From JBBDMU01 sp040905685 (lineage in GTDB: Bacteria > Bacteroidota > Rhodothermia > Balneolales > Natronogracilivirgulaceae), in NCBI GenBank assembly GCA_040905685.1, contig JBBDRB010000013.1:1-11095 (forward strand): a DNA stretch of 11,095 bases. Reading direction: 5' to 3'. The notes beneath the pieces were generated by a model that had not been told where the DNA came from, made no database searches, and was given only the letters and a program-made list of their open reading frames with translations. Each line of letters starts with the position of its first letter. Position 1 is the stretch's first letter. Made by a program: the position numbers and the translations under genes. This document shows positions 6,208 through 11,095 of the stretch, one piece after another.

Positions 6208-8010
6208 ATGAAGCAAAAAGCTTGTGGTATAATCACATTCAGTTTATTTATTTTATTTCAGAATATCCATGCTCAGGACAACATATATCTGCCGGATAGT
6301 CTGTCCCTACTGAAATTTGGCACACATATTTGTGGGACCATGATCTTGCATGGAATACCTGATCTAGCTGAAGATCATGGGGAGTCCCTTAATTTTAAGC
6401 AGAATAGTTTGTCCCAAATGGTTCAGTCTGCGGATGCCAGCGTTGGAGATTTGAGGGAGTTCTATGTATTCAACTATAAAGACAGCGATGGAGGAATCAC
6501 TCAGGAATATGATGAAATCGATTTCGAATTGAGCTACATTGATGATGTTGTCGAAATATGGGTGGAGAAGGATGAACTCAAAGAGGGGAAAATTACCCAA
6601 GAAATAGTTGATACCATAATGGACGCTTTGGTTAATAAGACGCCCGAGGGAAGCTATGACCGTGATCGCGGAATTATTAATATAAACAAAAAACTTTTTG
6701 GGGATCCACCCAATGTGAATAATTCCGATAGAGTAAAAATTCTTCTTGTTGATATTCAGGATGGATGGGATCCTGATAATGGCGGAGGGTTCATCGCCGG
6801 ATTTTTTAACCCAAATGATCTGAATCCTGCGTTGCCTACTAATAACAGCAACGAAGCCGACATTATTTATATCGATACGTATCCCGGCATATATCACGAA
6901 GATCAGCCCGCAGATCCGTTGCGTTCCTTAAATACAGTTGCTCACGAATATCAGCATTTGATTCATGCTAATTATGGCCATCTCATTACCTTTCAAAATG
7001 AAGCGCAATCCGAAATTGCTGAGGTAATTAATGGTTATAATGCAAGAAATATGGCCTACTTAAATGATAAAGAAGAGATTAGTGGCAATGTGACATCCGG
7101 GAGTGGAAGTGGATTATATCGCTGGAGAAGATCGGACATGCACGCTGTATTGCTGGATTATCAGCGCGCGGGATTATTACATGGCTATTTAAATGAACGC
7201 GTTGGAGCTGAGGCTACCGCACGTATAACAAAAAGTAAAGATTCCGGCAAAAATGCTTACATAAGCGCTTTAAGCAATGCAGGTATTGATTGGCCGGAGT
7301 TTTTAGCCGATTTTTATGTGGCAAACCTGATCAATAATCCCGAGTTATATGACAATCAATTTGGCTATAGCAATCCGAAGTTTTCTAATGTGGGTGCAAC
7401 CGGATACGGGCGAATTTATCCTACCCCGGAAGAAAATCCGGGAGAAAAAGAAGTTTCGATTACCTATGGAGGAGCAATATATACTAAATGGCAAAACACA
7501 ACGAATCTAAGATTAAATATCTCTGATGATGGGGGTATATGGTATTACGCTGTAACCCGCCCTAAAGATGCTACCTCCGACCGGGTAGAAAAACTGGATA
7601 AAGGTTCTACCACTTTCTCTGGCAGTTTTGATTTTATTACACTGGTGGCTGTAAATATCAAGGAAAAAAATGACAATGAAGAAAATCCAGGTTCAAGAGG
7701 CTATAGTTATTCAACATCCAATACTGGAGACAACAAACCGCTCGTCAGTAAATACAAGCTGGTGGGAAACTACCCAAACCCTTTTAATCCTACTACAACC
7801 ATACAATATAATCTACCCGAAACAGCCCATGTGCGTATTGAAATTTATGACATAAAAGGTCGAAAGATCAAAACATTGTTGAATAAAACTCAGGATGAAG
7901 GTTCTCATTATGAAACGTTTAAAGCCAGGAATTTGGCTAGTGGTGTATATCTTTATCAGCTACAGGCTGGGGATTACGTTCAGATTAAAAAAATGATGTT
8001 GGTTAAATAG
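6208..8010 (+). CDS. secreted HExxH metallopeptidase-like protein, T9SS type A cargo
   Basis: This is a 600-residue protein with a signal peptide (CGIITFSLFILFQNIHAQ, cleavage near residue 22). The central part resembles large secreted zinc peptidases of Bacteroidota-type bacteria. VKILLVDIQDGWDP and ADIIYIDTYPG precede the active-site helix NTVAHEYQHLIH, with H246, E247 and H250. A likely third zinc ligand lies in NEAQSE (E265 or E269); the family commonly has NEGLSE. Residues about 516-600 are a T9SS type A sorting domain: YKLVGNYPNPFNPTTTIQYN, IEIYDIKGRKI, LASGVYLYQL, ending in KKMMLVK. It is therefore expected to cross the outer membrane through T9SS and be released or anchored at the surface. 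AAAGG precedes the ATG by about 9 bases. The gene is divergent from the sigma operon and has no copy of the GTAAC/CGTCT promoter, so it is probably outside the regulon. It resembles M30/gluzincin-like peptidases, but the exact family is not fixed. Confidence 0.85.
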   Translation: MKQKACGIITFSLFILFQNIHAQDNIYLPDSLSLLKFGTHICGTMILHGIPDLAEDHGESLNFKQNSLSQMVQSADASVGDLREFYVFNYKDSDGGITQEYDEIDFELSYIDDVVEIWVEKDELKEGKITQEIVDTIMDALVNKTPEGSYDRDRGIININKKLFGDPPNVNNSDRVKILLVDIQDGWDPDNGGGFIAGFFNPNDLNPALPTNNSNEADIIYIDTYPGIYHEDQPADPLRSLNTVAHEYQHLIHANYGHLITFQNEAQSEIAEVINGYNARNMAYLNDKEEISGNVTSGSGSGLYRWRRSDMHAVLLDYQRAGLLHGYLNERVGAEATARITKSKDSGKNAYISALSNAGIDWPEFLADFYVANLINNPELYDNQFGYSNPKFSNVGATGYGRIYPTPEENPGEKEVSITYGGAIYTKWQNTTNLRLNISDDGGIWYYAVTRPKDATSDRVEKLDKGSTTFSGSFDFITLVAVNIKEKNDNEENPGSRGYSYSTSNTGDNKPLVSKYKLVGNYPNPFNPTTTIQYNLPETAHVRIEIYDIKGRKIKTLLNKTQDEGSHYETFKARNLASGVYLYQLQAGDYVQIKKMMLVK

Positions 8011-8044
8011 ACATATTTTACCACTTTTCTTGGTTTAGAACCCG

Positions 8045-8208
8045 CTAATTGTTTTCAGACTTTATATTAGCTTTTGAATCATATGGGCAATGGCGGCAAC
8101 CATTATCGCAGCAAAATCTTCTGTCAAGCAAATAGCGGCTGTTAAGACGAGTAAACCCCATTCATTGATGTAATAATCCCTACCTTCTTGTAATTTGGGA
8201 GTTGGCAC
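8045..8208 (-). pseudogene. DUF5522 small cysteine-rich protein, frameshifted
   Basis: The minus strand encodes PTPKLQEGRDYYINEWGLLV in one frame. After a single-base loss near 8137-8141 a second frame continues RYLLDRRFCCDNGCRHCPYD to a TAG at 8047-8045. Joined, this matches the DUF5522 pattern: EG.DYY.NE.GL.VFT..YLL.RG.CC.NGC.HCPY, with its four conserved cysteines. Intact members are small proteins of unknown function, possibly metal-binding. No good start is visible; a GTG at 8208 is in frame. A sequencing error is an alternative to a true pseudogene. Confidence 0.62.
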
Positions 8209-8379
8209 AACAGATCTTCAGCCAGAGAATAACCAGTGCCATTGGGCCTGCGCTCAATAAACAGATTTTCGTTACCGAATAGCTGTTCATGTCTAATTCT
8301 TGTACTGCATCTTCATTAGCGAACCAGCCGATGACGGCTTCTTCGCCAAGCCTAAGCAATCACGCACTTGGGAGATAAT
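8209..8379 (-). other. unidentified degraded coding sequence upstream of the DUF5522 remnant
   Basis: Two minus-strand frames look protein-like but neither forms a full gene. One reads GEEAVIGWFANEDAVQELDM. The other reads LFGNENLFIERRPNGTGYSL, followed by AEDLLCQLPN, and runs on to a stop at 8144-8142. They could be halves of one frameshifted gene. I cannot name a family. Nothing else was found here. Confidence 0.25.
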
Positions 8380-9390
8380 CTAGAGGAATTTGTATGCACC
8401 AGATCCTGAGATGTCGGTTTTTGCAAATGTTACATGTACTATAACATATTCGTCCGAATCATTCACCTCCACCTTTGCTCTCAATTGTTTGGCAAAAATG
8501 TTGATCAATCTGCCTTCGAAAGAATTGTTATCCCATAAAATATGCTTTTTGTCAGAACTGCCATCACTCCGTAAGGTAAATACGATCTCAACTTCCCCTT
8601 GATTGGACAGCTCCGATTCAATGCCAACTTCCTGTATATTGTTCATCCTATTTTTGAACCATGTAAGTATTTCATTGCAAATTAAACCGAGTGGTATGGC
8701 CTGATTGATGTTAAGGGTAAAATTATCAACCATCACGGATATGGTGAATTCAGGGTTATCATACTCTATACATTGATTTGATATTTTTTCAAATAGTGCA
8801 TAAACCGGAATATTTTTTAAATCACTCTGACGAAATATTAGTTCATGCACATTGGTGAAGGTTCCAATGCGCTTTCGAGTATTCCTAAAATTTAGCGAGC
8901 AGTCATCGTTCGTTATTTCTGAAGCCTGCATATCAATAATTCCAGTTATGATAGCCAAATTATTTCCCACACGGTGATGCAATTCTTGTAACAGTACCTC
9001 TTTCTCCTTACGCAGCTCTACCTGTTTAGTAATATCAATTATCTGAACTAGGATGCCGAAAACATTTTCCTCGTCATCGGTTAATGGTTGATAAATAATA
9101 TTCACATAAAATCTCTGGGGGGTATTATCTTTAATGAGAACCACAGATAACTCTTCGGCTTGATAAGTTTCACCCGTATCATACACCCTATCCAGTATTT
9201 CCTGGAGACCCTGGTTTACCAGCTCCGGCAAAACTTTTTTAAAGGGTTGATTCAAAAAGTCCTGTTTCCCCACTAATTGTTTATAAGCCTTATTGGCATA
9301 GGCATACCGGTGTTCAGGACCTTCACGTACACATATAGGCGATGGTGCATTATCCCATAATTTCTTGAAATTGTTCATCCCCTGTTTCAT
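8380..9390 (-). CDS. PAS-domain sensor histidine kinase of the HisKA_2 type, atypical ATPase domain
   Basis: The 336-residue protein is soluble, with no signal or membrane segment. Residues about 8-122 are a PAS domain (FKKLWDNAPSPICVREGPEH, YANKAYKQLVGK, then FGILVQIIDITKQVEL). Residues 131-190 form a HisKA_2 dimerisation/phosphoacceptor domain with LLQELHHRVGNNLAIITGII; H138 or H139 is the likely phosphorylated histidine. The C-terminal ATPase domain keeps PLGLICNEIL with N239, but the usual TNAxKHAF that follows is TWFKNRMN. The G1 box (normally DNGxGxP) reads LRSDGSSDKK, and the SLG.. box reads NSFEGRLINIF. ATP binding may be weak or lost. No response regulator is next to it, so it is an orphan here. 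The start could also be Met5 (ATG 9378). Confidence 0.82.
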   Translation of the reverse strand: MKQGMNNFKKLWDNAPSPICVREGPEHRYAYANKAYKQLVGKQDFLNQPFKKVLPELVNQGLQEILDRVYDTGETYQAEELSVVLIKDNTPQRFYVNIIYQPLTDDEENVFGILVQIIDITKQVELRKEKEVLLQELHHRVGNNLAIITGIIDMQASEITNDDCSLNFRNTRKRIGTFTNVHELIFRQSDLKNIPVYALFEKISNQCIEYDNPEFTISVMVDNFTLNINQAIPLGLICNEILTWFKNRMNNIQEVGIESELSNQGEVEIVFTLRSDGSSDKKHILWDNNSFEGRLINIFAKQLRAKVEVNDSDEYVIVHVTFAKTDISGSGAYKFL

Positions 9391-9460
9391 AATAGAAACT
9401 TACAGGTAACATTTTCCTTCACTCTTTTACCCGTTTAAACGCTGTAAAAGCAAATGAAAT

Positions 9461-9492
9461 ACTTAAATATTAAGTTTTGACACTTAAATATT
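9461..9492. repeat. 11-bp direct repeat with 21-bp period upstream of the sensor kinase
   Basis: ACTTAAATATT occurs at 9461-9471 and again at 9482-9492. The first copy is also part of a short palindrome (CTTAA-ATA-TTAAG). A period of 21 bases puts both copies on the same face of the helix, and they lie 70-100 bases upstream of the kinase start. This could be an operator, but the sequence is AT-rich and may be chance. Confidence 0.35.
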
Positions 9493-10124
9493 CACTTATC
9501 CAAAAATAATGCTTATTGCCTATGCACCATAGACCCTGTATTATCCAAGATTTATCTATTGAGGTTTAGCTAATAACGGATAGGCATATCTACTTCAAAG
9601 TAATGTAGCAAGTTCAGACGTTGTTTTTCAAGAGGAAGTGCTTTTGCAAAAAAGTATTTGGGTGAATATGTATACTATAATTCCTGTCCTCGTTAATTAG
9701 CCCTAAATAGGAAATCAACATCCTTGGGTGACATTATAAAAAGGCGTTGCTTCAGGGATATTGGTGCTCTTGATCACAAGATCCAAGTACATGGAATTGC
9801 TTCTAAATACTTATGCCTCACACCTCGGAATTTCCCCGATTTTGGCTCCCAAAGCAAACGCCCTAATTACATTATAATACTATACCTGCTAATCGTCAAG
9901 TTTGTTTGTAATATTAATCTTCCTATATAGCGTATGCAGATTTTAAAAAGCTTGATTGGTGGGGCGTATAGTTAATCAAAGGTTGAGTCCACTGATATCC
10001 TGTTATGATTTTTTGCGGCATTATGCGTCATAACGTCAAGGAAAAGCAAATAAAAAACTTCAAAATTCTGGTATAAGAACGGTGAGCAAGGAATATACCT
10101 TGCAAAACCAAATCACTATATGCC
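9493..10124. other. 632-base stretch with no supported gene
   Basis: This AT-rich region has stop codons throughout and no convincing gene, tRNA or terminator. Short protein-like pieces occur on the minus strand (for example FFAKALPLEKQRLNLLHYFE from about 9660 downwards, ending at a stop near 9570), but each is too short to identify. It looks like eroded DNA between the kinase and the IS3 remnant. Confidence 0.5.
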
Positions 10125-10360
10125 ATGAATCTTCAGCCATATTGCTTTCCCGTAGAGGAAAGGCCGGTTCTCGGGGGCAGCGAGAAAAGCCCCCTGATAA
10201 ACCCGGAAGAGCCCAAGAGCTTTTTCCCAAATGTGTATAAAAGCATCGTCCGCGCAGATACTGCGAAGTTATAAATATCGTCAAGAAATCCTATCAGATC
10301 GTGCGAAACGCGGATCTCATAGATAACCTGCTTCGTCAATTGGAGCTTCCTTCAGGATAG
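10125..10360 (+). pseudogene. unidentified coding remnant in two overlapping frames
   Basis: From ATG 10125 a 49-codon frame reads MNLQPYCFPVEERPVLGG, then SPLINPEEPKSFFPNVYK, then SIVRADTAKL, and stops at 10274. An overlapping frame (10241-10360) reads VINIVKKSYQIVRNADLIDN, then LLRQLELPSG and a stop. Both have natural-looking composition, and joined near 10262-10272 they would make one protein of about 78 residues. The family is not recognised. Several short perfect hairpins (CTTTCC/GGAAAG, TTCTCG/CGAGAA, CGCAG/CTGCG) lie in the same stretch, so a structured RNA is an alternative. The two minus-strand open frames here have no protein-like features. Confidence 0.3.
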
Positions 10361-10517
10361 ATCCCTCTCACTCTCTCGTGGATAATAACCGGATGAGATT
10401 GCAGGTAACCTTCCCCGAATTAAAACTGCATAACTACAAATACCTACTATTTTATTCTTCCATTTTTTGCTCTATCGCCTTGACGATTTCAGATGCTTTA
10501 ATGCCCTACCCCTGATA

Positions 10518-10794
10518 TTTCAGCCAAGTGACTTCTCCTTAAAGCATTGGAACATCAGGGCGTATGGAAATGGGGTCACCTTGACTTTTCAAGACCTAGA
10601 AAACCAACCGATAATTTCTATATTGAATCGTTCACGGAAGCTTTCGTGACGAATGTTTGAACCTGCACTGGTTTCTTTCTCTGACCGACGCCCGAACCAA
10701 GATTGAGGCCTGGAGGACGGAATACAATTCCTATCGTTCGCATCAATCACTCGGTGGGTTAACGCCGGAGTATGTTCATCGAAAAACACCTTGA
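10518..10794 (+). pseudogene. IS3-family transposase (orfB) C-terminal remnant, two frameshifts
   Basis: Three consecutive frames give the end of an IS3-type integrase-domain transposase. Frame one (10518-10583) reads DFSLKHWNIRAYGNGVTL. Frame two (10583-10633) reads DFSRPRKPTDNFYIESF and includes the catalytic Glu of the DDE triad (IES, codon 10625-10627). Frame three (10636-10794) reads GSFRDECLNLHWFLSL, then KIEAWRTEYNSYRSHQSLGG and LTPEYVHRKTP before TGA. Each break is explained by one lost base (near 10582 and 10634). The N-terminal two thirds of the protein are missing upstream, so it is a truncated, dead copy. Confidence 0.85.
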
Positions 10795-10848
10795 AGATAA
10801 GCCCGAATCTCTACTTTTTAATTGGGTGAATTTAAGGTAGGGGAGTCA
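10795..10848 (+). mobile_element. right end of the IS3-family element
   Basis: After the transposase stop comes a short non-coding tail containing TCTACTTTTTAATTGGGTG and ending GGGGAGTCA (10840-10848), like the right inverted repeat of IS3-family elements. The left end is not present, so the boundary is approximate. Confidence 0.45.
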
Positions 10849-10888
10849 ATTGGTCAGCGTAATGGTTTTTATTAATCTAACGATGTGA

Positions 10889-11035
10889 GGTACAAAAATA
10901 ATAATAAATACCATTGAAGAACTGGGTGAATTATTCCAGGATTTTCTATCCGATCAGGAAAAGATCACGATTGATGAAGAAAAGAGTAAGTGTTTCGAGA
11001 TTTTAATTAGGGAGAAGATTGAGTTCCTGATCTGA
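10889..11035 (+). pseudogene. small startless ORF at the window edge
   Basis: An open frame reads NTIEELGELFQDFLSDQEKI, then DEEKSKCFEILIREKIEFLI, and stops at TGA 11033-11035. After that stop the same frame stays open to the window end (NPGTLIFVDDESQDKQTNVI). No ATG, GTG or TTG is in frame at the start. GAGG at 10887-10890 stands 7 bases before an ATA codon where a start would be expected. It could be a decayed gene with a lost start and a nonsense codon, or chance. The family is not recognised. Confidence 0.3.
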
Positions 11036-11095
11036 AACCCCGGTACTTTGATCTTCGTGGATGATGAATCACAAGACAAACAGACAAACGTTATA

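Noticed and set aside
6364..6897. 177-codon minus-strand frame
   Set aside because: It is antisense to the well-supported secreted protease, whose domains fully explain the region.
8142..8150. TAAGACGAG on the plus strand, which looks like a fifth ECF -10 element (CGTCTTA on the minus strand)
   Set aside because: There is no GTAAC at the required distance upstream, and the site lies inside the DUF5522 remnant coding for GLLVLT.
9730..9860. Minus-strand GAKIGEIP followed by VRHKYLEAIPCTWIL, reminiscent of a glycosyltransferase C-terminus
   Set aside because: Too short, split over two frames and interrupted by stops, so not enough to name a family.
9724..9930. 68-codon plus-strand frame starting MGDIIKRRCFRD
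   Set aside because: No ribosome binding site, no recognisable domain, and it overlaps short pieces on the minus strand that look equally plausible. Treated as chance.
10060..10339. Two overlapping minus-strand open frames (74 and 68 codons)
   Set aside because: Composition and sequence do not look protein-like, there are no ribosome binding sites, and the plus strand of the same stretch gives the more natural reading.
1..11095. CRISPR arrays, tRNA or rRNA genes, retron or toxin-antitoxin pairs
   Set aside because: No regularly spaced repeats, cloverleaf-like sequence or paired small ORFs could be found by reading both strands.

Overview
The window looks like chromosomal DNA from a Bacteroidota-type bacterium, most likely Balneolota/Rhodothermota or a near relative. 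The evidence is a secreted protease ending in a type IX secretion (T9SS) type A sorting domain with the 'YPNPFNPTTTIQYNLP' signature, a DUF4382 lipoprotein, an HisKA_2-type sensor kinase, and IS4- and IS3-family remnants. The taxon is inferred from these families; no rRNA or marker gene is present.

Layout. (1) 1-~370: frameshifted 3' end of an IS4-family transposase and probably the end of that element. (2) 404-6115: six genes, all on the minus strand. Read in the direction of transcription they are: an ECF sigma factor (6040-5630), a membrane anti-sigma factor with a periplasmic CBM48/AMPK-type glycogen-binding domain (5615-4902), a beta-rich outer-membrane-type protein ending in a second CBM48 domain (4905-3646), a secreted helical repeat protein (3564-2653), a DUF4382 lipoprotein (2414-1587) and a PilX/pseudopilin-like membrane protein (1447-404). 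(3) 6208-8010, divergent plus strand: a secreted HExxH metallopeptidase-like T9SS cargo. (4) 8045-8208: a broken DUF5522 gene. (5) 9390-8380: a PAS + HisKA_2 sensor kinase with a poorly conserved ATP-binding domain. (6) 9391-11095: mostly degraded DNA holding an unidentified coding remnant, an IS3-family transposase remnant with two frameshifts, and a small startless ORF at the edge.

How the genes work together. The strongest signal is a local regulon. Each of the four minus-strand transcription units in region 2 is preceded by the same two-part promoter, GTAAC-N16-CGTCT(C/T)A, with invariant spacing. They lie at 6115-6088 (sigma operon), 3633-3606 (helical secreted protein), 2490-2463 (DUF4382 lipoprotein) and 1528-1501 (PilX-like protein). 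This is the classic form of ECF sigma promoters, and one copy drives the sigma gene itself, so the six genes form an autoregulated, cell-envelope-directed system. CBM48 domains on both the anti-sigma factor and the outer-membrane-type protein suggest that a glucan or an inter-protein contact is sensed. That is inference.

The sigma gene itself appears damaged. Region 2 is complete. The linker is missing, and the region 4 helix-turn-helix is cut and continues in another frame, whose stop codon overlaps the anti-sigma start. The regulon may therefore be silenced or decaying in this strain, or the assembly may be wrong at this point. IS remnants at both ends and several pseudogenes fit a region undergoing erosion.
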